Origin: Nitrosopumilus adriaticus
Lineage (GTDB): Archaea; Thermoproteota; Nitrososphaeria; Nitrososphaerales; Nitrosopumilaceae
Reading direction: 5' to 3'
NCBI RefSeq assembly: GCF_000956175.1
Contig: NZ_CP011070.1
Coordinates: 558,001 to 622,000, forward strand
DNA: 64,000 nt
The position numbers and the translations under genes were made by a program. Below the pieces are notes generated by a model. It worked only from the letters and a program-made list of their open reading frames with translations, had not been told where the DNA came from and did no database searches. Shown in pieces: positions 8,664 to 17,671 of the stretch. Each line of letters opens with the position of its first letter. Positions within the stretch are counted from its first letter, which is position 1.

Positions 8664-9029
8664 ATGGATTATGAAAAATTTTGCTCAGATATTTTAGCTG
8701 CTGATCCTAAAATTAGGTTTGCTACCGTATATGATGAATGGGCCTCTCGTGTTGCAGGTGGAATACGCGAGGGAGTTGAAAATTTACTTTCCAATCATGC
8801 TGAAAATGAATTAGTTAATCTTTCAATTATGGATTGGAAAGCACGAAAGGACATGTCAAAATGGTTGGGTATGACAAAATATACTCTGGGTGAATATGAT
8901 AAAGTCAAACGATTTTCATTTTATCTTGGGGCTGAGCATCTGCTTTTGGTTAGTGCTGAAAAAGATGCAGACACTAATGTTGTAGTTGATGAAGTAATCA
9001 AACTCTATTATCAAAATCAACCAAAATGA
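8664..9029 (+). CDS. roadblock/LC7-like small protein (paralogue of 47501-47848)
   Basis: No assured function. The 121-residue protein shares with the 47501-47848 product the C-terminal pattern DWKxRKxxxKxLGxxKYxxxEYDKVKR followed by GxxHxLxV. The alternation of strand and helix and the position of these residues suggest a profilin/roadblock-like fold, as in small regulators of Ras-like GTPases; that fold is my inference. A 26-codon membrane peptide gene starts six bases after its stop and is probably co-transcribed. Confidence 0.65.
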   Translation: MDYEKFCSDILAADPKIRFATVYDEWASRVAGGIREGVENLLSNHAENELVNLSIMDWKARKDMSKWLGMTKYTLGEYDKVKRFSFYLGAEHLLLVSAEKDADTNVVVDEVIKLYYQNQPK

Positions 9030-9035
9030 TTCTTT

Positions 9036-9116
9036 ATGGATAATCCAAAAATTGCTTTGATTGGGGGATTCGTTACTGTAGTTGCTTTGTCAATAGCACT
9101 GGTCTTATTTCGTTGA
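9036..9116 (+). CDS. 26-residue single-pass membrane peptide
   Basis: A short reading frame (begins MDNPKIALIGGF, ends VLFR) starts six bases after the roadblock-like gene. Almost the whole peptide is one hydrophobic helix with an Arg at the C-terminus. It stops one base before the convergent redox gene. It is too small for statistical gene calling, but tight spacing and a clean membrane profile support it. Confidence 0.4.
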   Translation: MDNPKIALIGGFVTVVALSIALVLFR

Positions 9117-9117
9117 T

Positions 9118-9783
9118 TTAATCTTCAGCCATTAATTTTTTAATAATGGCTTCTATGTGTCCGGTTTGTCCAAATGACACATCTCTGAGAATTCCTTTTC
9201 TATCTACTATTATTGTTGATGGCGTTCCTTGCAATGCATATTTTTCAAATGTCTCAGCAGAATACTCCTTTGATTTCATATAGTCCTTGACTCTTTGAAT
9301 TATTTGATTTTTGTAATCATCAGGCTGTGAATCAAAATCGGGAATTTGCGGATAGATAAACTGCATGATTTTTTCTTGGCTAATTTCTCCTGAAGTCTTT
9401 GTTAAATTATCCATCCCTAATGGAAATGGAATTTTATAATTTAGCTTATTTCCATCTTTTAATTGTCCATACATTGATAGTGCATTTTTTGTTTCTCCAA
9501 TAACTTCACCAGTTTCTGCAAGCATCTTCAAATTTTCTAATGTATTTTTGTCAAAATCTTCAAATGCTGTTGCAAGACCTAGTACTCTAACTCCGTCATC
9601 TTTGAATTTATTGTAAATGTTAATTGCCTCTGGAAGTGCATTCATGAAACATCCTGGACAATTGACTTGAAATACTTCTAATACTACAATATGATCTTTT
9701 TCCTGGTCAAAGTTTGTTGGGGCACCTTGAACCCATTCTGAAACCCCAAAATTTGGTGCTTTTTGGCCAATTACTGCACTCAT
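9118..9783 (-). CDS. TlpA/AhpC-like thioredoxin-fold protein
   Basis: Thiol-disulfide or peroxide-linked redox protein of 221 residues. The active-site motif CPGC lies at about residues 39-42 within VFQVNCPGCFM, and the cis-Pro loop GTPSTIIVDRKG near residue 186 is intact. There is an insertion of about 60 residues between the motif and the cis-Pro loop. No signal peptide or membrane segment is visible, so it is probably cytoplasmic, unlike the exported DsbA-like product at 50653-51474. Peroxiredoxin activity is possible, but the double-Cys motif argues for a TlpA/ResA-like reductase. Confidence 0.78.
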   Translation of the reverse strand: MSAVIGQKAPNFGVSEWVQGAPTNFDQEKDHIVVLEVFQVNCPGCFMNALPEAINIYNKFKDDGVRVLGLATAFEDFDKNTLENLKMLAETGEVIGETKNALSMYGQLKDGNKLNYKIPFPLGMDNLTKTSGEISQEKIMQFIYPQIPDFDSQPDDYKNQIIQRVKDYMKSKEYSAETFEKYALQGTPSTIIVDRKGILRDVSFGQTGHIEAIIKKLMAED

Positions 9784-9953
9784 AGTACAATCTTATATTT
9801 TTTCCATTAAATACTAAACGCTAATTGTATTTTCTTTATATTGGAATTATTCATAGTAGAGTAGAAAATCCTACTTGTAATTTTAAATACATAATTTTTG
9901 ATTGTTAAAATAAACAGACAATTCGATAAATCCCTTAGGAGCGAACTGTATTT

Positions 9954-10409
9954 GTGAGAAAATTTCCAATTATATTGATAGTAGATGACTCTCAAGCATT
10001 TCGTGTGTTCTTTAGGGATACTCTGAAAAGAACTGTAAAGTGGGCCCGTATTGTAGAGGCTAAAGATGGTTATGAGGGCCTAAAGATGTATCTAAAGTAC
10101 AAACCAGATGTGATTTTATTAGATTTGAAAATGCCTAAACTAGATGGCTTCAAAGTATTGGAAGCTATAGTTCGAGATAACATGAATACAAGAGTTGTTG
10201 TAACTTCTGCGTATATTGATGATCAAACCAGTATCAATGAATTAATGAAAATTGGCGCCTTTAGCTATCTTCCAAAACCTATGAATCGTATGGTTCTGAT
10301 GAAAACCATCACTGATGTTCTCAATAGTGGTAGAAAAGTTGATTCAAAGAAAAAGTCTCCAAGGGACAAAAGGACTTCTAATTCTTTTGTATTGAATCAA
10401 AATTATTAG
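9954..10409 (+). CDS. CheY-like response regulator receiver protein
   Basis: Single receiver domain of 151 residues with a basic C-terminal tail and no output domain. The acidic pair DD follows strand 1 (IVDDSQ), the phospho-acceptor Asp lies in VILLDLKMPKLDG, and the conserved Lys is in LPKPMN. GTG start. The C-terminal tail after residue 125 is rich in Lys, Arg and Ser and may bind nucleic acid. No histidine kinase is nearby. A HEAT-repeat gene follows 48 bases downstream on the same strand. Confidence 0.85.
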   Translation: MRKFPIILIVDDSQAFRVFFRDTLKRTVKWARIVEAKDGYEGLKMYLKYKPDVILLDLKMPKLDGFKVLEAIVRDNMNTRVVVTSAYIDDQTSINELMKIGAFSYLPKPMNRMVLMKTITDVLNSGRKVDSKKKSPRDKRTSNSFVLNQNY

Positions 10410-10457
10410 ATTTTTTTCAAGTAACCTAATATAGGACACACAAAGTTTCAAAACAAA

Positions 10458-10946
10458 TTGCAAGTAGTAACTGATGATAGATTAGCACTTTTTGCTGAAA
10501 TGGAAGAAAAGTATGAGCAGAAAGATACCGATTATTTTGTATCTCTTTTAGATCATCCTGATTATGTTGTTAGAACCAGAGTAGCTTGTATTTTGGTTGA
10601 TTTTGGTGGTGAGGATAAGGTGCAATATATTGCCAAAGTTTTAAAAAATGATGAAAATGAATTGGTTAGACATGAAGCTGCATTTGCATTAGGTCAGATG
10701 AGCTATTCTAGTGCCATTCCCCCATTAACTGATGCAACTCTCAATGATCCAAGCATGTTTGTGCGACATGAAGCTGCAATTGCTTTGGGTGTTGTTGGAA
10801 ATAAAGAGGCTAAAGAGGCACTTCAAAAAGCATTAAACGATCCGGATCCTCCAGTTGTAGAGTCAGCCGTAGTCGCCCTATCAAATATTGAATTTATGGA
10901 AAAGTTAAGTAAGAACGAAAAGTTTGCAAAGTTAACAGGTGGATGA
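10458..10946 (+). CDS. HEAT-repeat protein resembling half of deoxyhypusine hydroxylase
   Basis: The 162-residue protein is built of about four HEAT-like repeats. Two carry His-Glu motifs: [12 protein letters not shown] (H72-E73) and [12 protein letters not shown] (H104-E105), 32 residues apart. Eukaryotic deoxyhypusine hydroxylase has two such pairs with a spacing of 33, flanked by very similar residues, and uses them to hold a di-iron centre. A dimer of this protein could rebuild the four-motif site; that is inference. General PBS-lyase HEAT proteins also contain similar repeats, so a scaffold role is the plain alternative. TTG start. The next gene starts one base after its stop. Confidence 0.7.
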   Translation: MQVVTDDRLALFAEMEEKYEQKDTDYFVSLLDHPDYVVRTRVACILVDFGGEDKVQYIAKVLKNDENELVRHEAAFALGQMSYSSAIPPLTDATLNDPSMFVRHEAAIALGVVGNKEAKEALQKALNDPDPPVVESAVVALSNIEFMEKLSKNEKFAKLTGG

Positions 10947-10947
10947 G

Positions 10948-12027
10948 ATGAATTTTGCATATGGAGTAATAGCAATTGTTGGTGTTTTAGCTGCAATCAC
11001 ATTGGGATTCATTGCAATGAATCCGGATGATATTATTCAACCAAGAATAGTTTCAATTGAAGAAAAACCAACTGTTTGTACAATGGAATATGCTCCTGTA
11101 TGTGGTATTGATGGCGAGACTTATGGTAACATGTGTATGTTAAACGCTGCTGATGTAAAATTGGTCCATGAAGGCGAGTGTAGTGTTGATGATCCTAAAG
11201 TAAAACCAAGAATTCAACTTGAAGAAATAGTAGAACCAGAACCAATGGTAGAACCAACACCTGAACCAACTATGACTGCTCCAATGACATCTGGAATTCA
11301 TACAGTAAACATTGCTGAAGGTTCTGGAGCACCTGGATGTGAAGAAACAAACGAATGCTATTTGCCTTATTCTATTATAATTTCTGTAGGTGACACTGTA
11401 ATTTGGAACAACCCTGACAGTGCTGCTCATACTGTAACAAGTGGAACTATTTCTGATGGACATGATGGAATGTTTGATTCTAGTTTGTTTATGTCTGGTT
11501 CAACTTTTGAATTTACTTTTGATGAATCAGGAACATATGATTATTTCTGCATGGTTCATCCATGGATGACTGGCAAAGTTGTTGTTAATGAAATTGAAGA
11601 GATGATGGTAATTGAAGAACCTGAACCTGAACCAATGGTAGAACCAGAAACAATGACAGAACCTGAACCAATGGTAGAACCAGAAACAATGACAGAACCT
11701 GAACCAATGGTAGAACCAGAAACAATGTCAATGGCTATAGTCTCACTTCCTGCAGGATCTGCAATTCCAGGATGTGAAGAAACAAACGAATGTTACTTGC
11801 CTTACGAGATTACTGTATCTGTAGGTCAAACAGTTACTTGGAGTAATGATGATTCAGCTGCACATACTGTAACTAGTGGAACTGTTGATGCTGGAGTAAC
11901 AGGAGTATTTGACTCTGGATTATTTATGTCAGGTTCAACCTTTGAGCATACATTTGAGAAAGCAGGAACATATGATTATTTCTGCATGGTTCATCCTTGG
12001 ATGACTGGAATTGTTACAGTTAACTAA
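10948..12027 (+). CDS. membrane-anchored Kazal plus double plastocyanin-like copper protein
   Basis: The 359-residue protein has an N-terminal membrane segment (about residues 4-24) and a Kazal-type motif with four Cys (C44, C52, C63, C78; [15 protein letters not shown]). Two type 1 copper cupredoxin domains follow, joined by a Pro/Glu linker. Copper ligands are H161, C201, H204, M207 in the first domain and H306, C346, H349, M352 in the second. Each copper domain is preceded by an identical two-Cys segment [12 protein letters not shown]. It probably carries electrons outside the membrane; the Kazal domain suggests protease inhibition. The ATG at 10948 is one base after the HEAT stop; a GTG at 10939 would overlap that gene. 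Confidence 0.85.
   Translation: MNFAYGVIAIVGVLAAITLGFIAMNPDDIIQPRIVSIEEKPTVCTMEYAPVCGIDGETYGNMCMLNAADVKLVHEGECSVDDPKVKPRIQLEEIVEPEPMVEPTPEPTMTAPMTSGIHTVNIAEGSGAPGCEETNECYLPYSIIISVGDTVIWNNPDSAAHTVTSGTISDGHDGMFDSSLFMSGSTFEFTFDESGTYDYFCMVHPWMTGKVVVNEIEEMMVIEEPEPEPMVEPETMTEPEPMVEPETMTEPEPMVEPETMSMAIVSLPAGSAIPGCEETNECYLPYEITVSVGQTVTWSNDDSAAHTVTSGTVDAGVTGVFDSGLFMSGSTFEHTFEKAGTYDYFCMVHPWMTGIVTVN
11623..11730 (+). repeat. three tandem 36-base repeats encoding the inter-domain linker
   Basis: Three near-identical 36-base units encode [12 protein letters not shown] in the linker between the two cupredoxin domains. The third copy differs only at its end. A related, diverged Pro/Glu stretch precedes the first cupredoxin domain. 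Confidence 0.9.
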
Positions 12028-14093
12028 AGTGCTGTAACCAAACTTCCTTGTTCAGTGGATTCAAATTTGTAAATCTGTTCTACACTTGAATCTTCAAAGA
12101 TTTCTGTATCGTGAGTAATGATTAGAAACTGCATGGGTGTTTGTGAGTTTGAAATCTCTGATAACTGAGACAAAACCCCTACCAGTGATTTTTTTCTTTC
12201 AGCATCCAAATGTGTTGTCGGCTCATCAAGTATCATTAGATTAAGATTTGATGCGCCCAGAAGACTTGCCATTCCTAATCTTAATGCTAATGCTACACTG
12301 ACTTTTTCTCCTCCGCTAAGTGATTCTAAATCTAGCATTTCACTTTTTGAATAACATGTTATAGAAATATCTCTAGCTTTTTCTGATAATGTAATTCTCT
12401 GTATCTTTGTGTTGAGTAATGTCAGGTATTCTGAAGTTTTTACTGATATTGTATTTAGTGCCCATGATCTTAGACTTGTTGCAACTGGTCCGTCTCTACT
12501 GAAAATGTTTAGCTGAATTTCATCCAGTTTTACAATATACTCTTTAACTGTGATTAATTCTGAAATTGAATTTTGAATTTTTTCTATTTGTTCTTCGGAT
12601 TTAGTAATTTTCTCTGAAATTGCTCCAATTTGTTGGTGGATTCCTGATAGATAATTTTGTTTTTCAGCTACTAATCTTTTTAGCTTGGCAAACTCGTTTT
12701 CATCAAATCCTTCAGTTTCGCTCTCCAATTTACAAATACTTTCAAATATCATTTTTGCATGTGTGTCTATTTGTGAGATTTCTAATAAACTCCCATTGTT
12801 TGTTAAAGGGATTTTCTGTTTTTTAATTTCTACTTCTTTTTGAATTTTTTCTAATTCTTCTTTATTTGTAATCGAGTGCGCTCTAAGTGTTGCTTCTGCA
12901 TCTCGTGCATTTTGTACTTTGTGTAAAAAATCTTCTTTCTTTTGATTATACATGTCTCTCTCTTTTCCTTTTTCAATAATTTCATGCTCTAATGTTGTCA
13001 ATTCATTTTTTAGATGGTCTTCTTGGAAAAGTGGATTAAGTTTTTCTACATGTGAATCACAAACAGGACATTTGTTATCTTTTAGCTGAAGTTTAGATGC
13101 TAGCAATTGTTTCTCTTTTAATGATGCGGTTTGAATTGTCATTTCTTGAATTTTCTTTAATGTATCCTCTATTGCTTGATCAATTTTTTGGATTTTCAAT
13201 TCCAAATCTTCTTTTAGATTTGCATGCTCAAAACAATCTTTACAATCATGTATTTTACGCTCATTTTCACTAATTTCCCGCTTAATTTCATGTATGGCCT
13301 CTTTTGCATATGTCAAAAGCTCTTTTTTCCTCAATTCTAATTGGTTAATTTTATCTATTTTTGGAGATTCAGTTTCTACTTTATCCCGTAAACTATCTAC
13401 TTCTTTTTGCAATTGGTTTTGTTTTATTTCTAGTTGATTTTTCTCAGGTTTTGCATCTTCTACTTCTTTTTGATTTTTTTCTAACTCATGTGACAAAATT
13501 TCAATATGTGTGTCATCATATCCGATTTTTTCTCTAATTTTTCCTCGAAATTCTTTATTTACCATTTTCATCGCTTCTGATGCAATATCGAGTTTATCAA
13601 TTCCTATAATCGCATTAAGTAATTCTTTGAATTCTTTGGGTTTGGCATTAATTATGGCATTTAGTTCTCCTTGTTGTACAATTGATGCAATCTTTAATTT
13701 TTCAAAATCAAGTCCTATTACTTTTTCAACTTCATTCGTCATCGATTCCCCAAATTGCTTTCGTTCACCTGCTGCAATTTCAATACGATCTTCTTTTGTA
13801 ATTTCTGAAAATTTTGCAGATAGACTTCCCTTACTATCTATTTTTCTTACTGCCTCGTAATTTTTTCCACTGATAGAAAACCCTACTTTTGCAAATCCTT
13901 GATTTGCACCACGTTTGATTAATCCTTTATTTGATTTTCTTGTGTGCTGACCAAACAATGCAAATGTTATTGCATCAATGATACTTGATTTTCCTGCACC
14001 GTTATCTCCTACAAATACTGTAACTCCGTTTTCAAATTTAATTTTTGTATTGGAATGTGCTAAAAAATCTCCTAGTTCTATAGTTGTAATCAT
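12024..14093 (-). CDS. rad50: Rad50 double-strand-break repair ATPase
   Basis: SMC-like ATPase of the Mre11-Rad50 complex. The 689-residue protein has a Walker A motif (GDNGAGKSS, residues 29-37), a long coiled coil with the zinc hook CPVC (342-345), the ABC signature LSGGEK near 594, and Walker [13 protein letters not shown] near 620. A second CxxC (284-287) lies in the coiled coil. It is shorter than Pyrococcus Rad50 (about 880 residues) because of shorter coils. Its ATG overlaps the Mre11 stop by four bases, the last gene of a nurA-herA-mre11-rad50 operon. Confidence 0.95.
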   Translation of the reverse strand: MITTIELGDFLAHSNTKIKFENGVTVFVGDNGAGKSSIIDAITFALFGQHTRKSNKGLIKRGANQGFAKVGFSISGKNYEAVRKIDSKGSLSAKFSEITKEDRIEIAAGERKQFGESMTNEVEKVIGLDFEKLKIASIVQQGELNAIINAKPKEFKELLNAIIGIDKLDIASEAMKMVNKEFRGKIREKIGYDDTHIEILSHELEKNQKEVEDAKPEKNQLEIKQNQLQKEVDSLRDKVETESPKIDKINQLELRKKELLTYAKEAIHEIKREISENERKIHDCKDCFEHANLKEDLELKIQKIDQAIEDTLKKIQEMTIQTASLKEKQLLASKLQLKDNKCPVCDSHVEKLNPLFQEDHLKNELTTLEHEIIEKGKERDMYNQKKEDFLHKVQNARDAEATLRAHSITNKEELEKIQKEVEIKKQKIPLTNNGSLLEISQIDTHAKMIFESICKLESETEGFDENEFAKLKRLVAEKQNYLSGIHQQIGAISEKITKSEEQIEKIQNSISELITVKEYIVKLDEIQLNIFSRDGPVATSLRSWALNTISVKTSEYLTLLNTKIQRITLSEKARDISITCYSKSEMLDLESLSGGEKVSVALALRLGMASLLGASNLNLMILDEPTTHLDAERKKSLVGVLSQLSEISNSQTPMQFLIITHDTEIFEDSSVEQIYKFESTEQGSLVTAL

Positions 14094-15232
14094 TGTTTTT
14101 TCACCTTTTTATATTTCTCAAAATTTTCATAGACTAATTGAGAAGCCTCTTTAATTTGATTTGATGATAATATTGGAAGTAATTCTTTTATCGCAAAACT
14201 TGCATTTTCTTCTGAACCTAATGCGTCAACTGATAGTCTAAACATTTCATCATCTATCACATTTGGTCTATCTAGGAATACTGAAGAATCTGAAATTTGT
14301 TTTGAACTAATTCTCCAAAAACATCTGAGGACCAATGAGTTTAATCTTGCAATTTGTGCCTGAATTTGATCAGTTTCTATATTTTCACCTTGAATTTTTA
14401 CTTCTACTATTGGTTTTTTCTTTGAATTTGATATCTTTTCAGAAATTTCATCGATTGTTTTTGATAATTCTTGATATTTTGTTTGAAATGAAAATTGTGG
14501 TCTGGTATCTAATTCAATCCAATTTGGATTCGCCTCTTCCCCTGAAATATCAACTTCGAAGAATCCTTTTTTTGTATCTTTAATTCCTTCACTTGTAGTT
14601 AATTCGATAGAACCAGGATATGCAATTGGTCCATTTAGGTGATTGAATCGTTTAACATCTTTGTCATGTAGGTGACCCATGGCATAATATGTAAAATTTT
14701 TTGGCAAATCTGTTGATTGTATCTCTGCTGCAAATTTGTTGAATTCTGTAACACCTTGATGCAAAACCAATATTTTGTGTCCTGAGTGATTTTGTGCTAT
14801 TTTATCAATTTCAGAAAATTTATCTTCATATTGCGGAATTTCTGCCTTTCTAATTTTATCAAACCCTGCTAAGAGAACTCCTTTGTATTCTAATGGTTTT
14901 CCTTGTCCAATGTATTTTGAAAATTCCAAATTATGATAAACATATGGAATGGGTGTAGTTCTTATTCTACTAATGTCATGCTCTCCTAAAATAAAAAATG
15001 AATCTATGTTGTTTTGTTTTAGTCTCTTCAAGCCATTACCCATTTGCACAATTGCGGTTCCGTTAGGATTTGGAACATGAAAAATATCCCCCGCAAAAAT
15101 TACAAAATCTACATGATCTTTTATTGAAATATCTATTGCTTGATTAAATACGTCATACACATCTTGTGCACGCTCATCTGTACCATATTGCACTAATCCC
15201 AAATGTGTATCTGAAATGTGAGAAAATAACAT
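14090..15232 (-). CDS. mre11: Mre11 nuclease
   Basis: Mn-dependent exo/endonuclease partner of Rad50, 380 residues. Metal ligands visible are D8 and H10 (ISDTHLG), D49 (FAGDIFH) and the late His pair (GHLHDKD near residue 200). The third phosphoesterase motif, normally GNHD, reads GEHD at residues 83-86, so the Asn that bridges the metals (N84 in Pyrococcus) is Glu here; H85 is kept. The ATG shares one base with the HerA stop codon. The C-terminal 100 residues contain the capping and Rad50-binding regions by position. Confidence 0.92.
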   Translation of the reverse strand: MLFSHISDTHLGLVQYGTDERAQDVYDVFNQAIDISIKDHVDFVIFAGDIFHVPNPNGTAIVQMGNGLKRLKQNNIDSFFILGEHDISRIRTTPIPYVYHNLEFSKYIGQGKPLEYKGVLLAGFDKIRKAEIPQYEDKFSEIDKIAQNHSGHKILVLHQGVTEFNKFAAEIQSTDLPKNFTYYAMGHLHDKDVKRFNHLNGPIAYPGSIELTTSEGIKDTKKGFFEVDISGEEANPNWIELDTRPQFSFQTKYQELSKTIDEISEKISNSKKKPIVEVKIQGENIETDQIQAQIARLNSLVLRCFWRISSKQISDSSVFLDRPNVIDDEMFRLSVDALGSEENASFAIKELLPILSSNQIKEASQLVYENFEKYKKVKKQ

Positions 15233-16764
15233 TAGTCTAACAACAAATCTTTTTGAACTAGTCCTTGAGTTGATTCAATTGCAACTTCCTTCATTTTTTC
15301 TGCATTTGCCCAAGCATTAACTGCACTTTGATCTGCACCCATGATTTTCTCTTTTACTTCTTCAACATGAACTAGTGATGGTAAATTTGTCCATTGTCCA
15401 ACTAGAACTGCGTCTCCCACGTTGAGTGATGTCAACTGTGCAATCAATTCACGACTGGTAGATTCAGTTGCTGAGGCTATTTGACGCTGATCATCTTCTT
15501 GAATAATTTTCATTATGGCAAATGATCCTAATTGGCTTAGAACATTCAGATCCACACTTCTAGGCCTTTGTGATACGATCCCTAATCCTAATCCAAACTT
15601 CCTTCCTTCTCTTGCAATTTTAGCTGCCCAATATTTTGCACTGGTATCATGGTCTTTTGGAATGAAAACATGTGCTTCCTCTATTATTACAAATATTGGC
15701 GAATTAAATTGATAATTTCTTTCTCGTTTTGTTTTTCCATGCCTTGCAATACTTGCATCTTTTCTATCTTTCAATAACTGTTGTAAATAAAATGCTACAG
15801 CTACATTTGCTTGTTTTTCTGATAGCTCTGAAATGTTAAGGATGTTTGTGCGACCTTCCTTGATAAAACTAATCGGATCACCCATGTCTGGATCTAAAAT
15901 ATCTTCAAATCTTCTTTGTGCCTCTTCTATAATGTCTTGTACTCTATATGCTGACGTTCTAATTTCTTTTAATTTTTTATCCTCAGAATTAACTATGAAA
16001 TCAATTTCGTTTTCTAGCTTTTGCCAAAACTCTTTTGATTCTTTGACATGTTTTGTAAATGCCATTCTTAAAACTCGTTGTTGAACATTTGCACCATCTC
16101 TAATTTCTAATACTTCTGAGAGTTGATCAGCATCTAGTAATCTAGGATTAATTTTGGCATCAATTACATTGATGCGTGGTATGTTTAGACTTGTGTAGTC
16201 GTTGTGATAATCAAATATTATTACTGTTCCCTTTAATTTTGAAATTTGTTTTGTAACAAGAGACACCAGATTACTTTTCCCCATTCCTGTCATTGCTAAA
16301 ATCCCTAAATGTCTTGAAACAATTTTATCCAAATTTATCTTGGCTTCAATGGTTTTATTTCGTAAAAGATTTCCTATTGTTACCCATCCTTCTTTTTTTG
16401 GACTAAAAATTATTTCCAAATCTTGTTTACTTGGTTGGGTAATTTCTGTACCTGGAATTGGTGGAATTGAGGGTATGATTGATTGGCCTTTTCTCAAATT
16501 TTCTAAAAATCCTAAAATTCCTATATGTGCTGTAAATGTTTTGTCGCGTTTGTTGATTTCAGCAATTTCTGTGCTTTCTGATGCTTCATCAAAATTCCTA
16601 ACATCCATAAAAGCTGCACTAGAAACAGATGATCTTTCAACCAATCCTAAAATTTCCCCTTCATCTGTTCTTATTTTGATATATTCTCCCACAGAGAGAG
16701 CCCTTGAAGTTATTGCCGTTACAAATGTGGGTTTTGATTCCCCAATCACGAATCCTAAACTCAA
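15232..16764 (-). CDS. herA: HerA bipolar DNA helicase/translocase
   Basis: Hexameric FtsK/HerA-family ATPase of 510 residues that works with NurA in 5' end resection. An N-terminal HAS beta-barrel domain (about 1-110) precedes the ATPase domain, with Walker A TGMGKSN near residue 154 and Walker B VIIEEAHVFIP near 357. The arginine/sensor region GIVSQRPRSVD is present. It overlaps NurA by four bases (ATGA) and Mre11 by one, so coupled translation is likely. Confidence 0.95.
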   Translation of the reverse strand: MSLGFVIGESKPTFVTAITSRALSVGEYIKIRTDEGEILGLVERSSVSSAAFMDVRNFDEASESTEIAEINKRDKTFTAHIGILGFLENLRKGQSIIPSIPPIPGTEITQPSKQDLEIIFSPKKEGWVTIGNLLRNKTIEAKINLDKIVSRHLGILAMTGMGKSNLVSLVTKQISKLKGTVIIFDYHNDYTSLNIPRINVIDAKINPRLLDADQLSEVLEIRDGANVQQRVLRMAFTKHVKESKEFWQKLENEIDFIVNSEDKKLKEIRTSAYRVQDIIEEAQRRFEDILDPDMGDPISFIKEGRTNILNISELSEKQANVAVAFYLQQLLKDRKDASIARHGKTKRERNYQFNSPIFVIIEEAHVFIPKDHDTSAKYWAAKIAREGRKFGLGLGIVSQRPRSVDLNVLSQLGSFAIMKIIQEDDQRQIASATESTSRELIAQLTSLNVGDAVLVGQWTNLPSLVHVEEVKEKIMGADQSAVNAWANAEKMKEVAIESTQGLVQKDLLLD

Positions 16765-17597
16765 CCTAGAACCTCCCTTGAACCAATTTCATTACTTAAT
16801 CCTAACAAACTAACCATTTTTGCAAGCTCTTTATCAGATATTTTACAGTTGTTGTGTGCAAGCTTTAATGCATACGGGTATCCGCCAACACTATTTTTGT
16901 ATAATTTATTCATTGCAGTTTTAATGTCATTTTCATCATGTTGATCCCCTAGAAACTCCAATTTAATTATTGGAGTGGAATCACTTAATCTGACAAATGT
17001 AGATGAGATGACTTTGTCTGTACCGTATTTTTTTTCTACAAATATTTTACTAAACCCTGAATTATTTGAAACATGGTTGTAATAGAAAATATCTCCTGCA
17101 AGAGATCCTAAATTTTCAAATTGTTTTTTTGTATTTGATGTTTTTGCAATAAAAATTACGTTGTCTCTTTTTTTCATTGTTTTAACTACCAAAGAATCTA
17201 GAGATGATTGTCTTGTCATAAACTGAGAATGAAGTGATCCATCCATTAATACCAAATCCACCATGTCAACTGTTTTTTCACATGCCTCGATCTCCATCTT
17301 ACTTGCAATTCTTGAAAGGTCTTTATCTGAGCCAAGACCTGACTCATGTAAATCCACTAAAATTTCTCCATCTGACTTTATTGAAACTGCAGTTGTTGCC
17401 CAAAGTTCTATCCCTTGAAATTTGGTGTTGTTAAAACTACTATCTATGCCGGCAGTAACTGCTTCTTCTTTTTCAGGCGTAAATTCCACCCAATTCTCCT
17501 TTGCCTTTTGTATGATTTGCTCAAATTTTGGACCTTTTAGAATTGATAACATTTTCTCTCTGTTGATAATGGCGTCTTTGTAAACTGTATTGAGCAC
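16761..17597 (-). CDS. nurA: NurA 5'-3' nuclease
   Basis: Partner nuclease of HerA, 278 residues. The NurA motif AGIDSSFN near residue 49 supplies the first catalytic Asp, and LVLMDGSL near residue 117 supplies the second. Length is somewhat below that of Sulfolobus or Pyrococcus NurA. It is the first gene of the resection operon. A short gap of 74 bases separates it from the upstream exported-protein gene on the same strand, so read-through from there is possible. Confidence 0.9.
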   Translation of the reverse strand: MLNTVYKDAIINREKMLSILKGPKFEQIIQKAKENWVEFTPEKEEAVTAGIDSSFNNTKFQGIELWATTAVSIKSDGEILVDLHESGLGSDKDLSRIASKMEIEACEKTVDMVDLVLMDGSLHSQFMTRQSSLDSLVVKTMKKRDNVIFIAKTSNTKKQFENLGSLAGDIFYYNHVSNNSGFSKIFVEKKYGTDKVISSTFVRLSDSTPIIKLEFLGDQHDENDIKTAMNKLYKNSVGGYPYALKLAHNNCKISDKELAKMVSLLGLSNEIGSREVLG

Positions 17598-17671
17598 ACC
17601 AATAGTTTGTTGGTTTGAATAAAATCTTTAGGTTATACTAAACTTTGACAAACCTGTTCTATCAAAACCAT

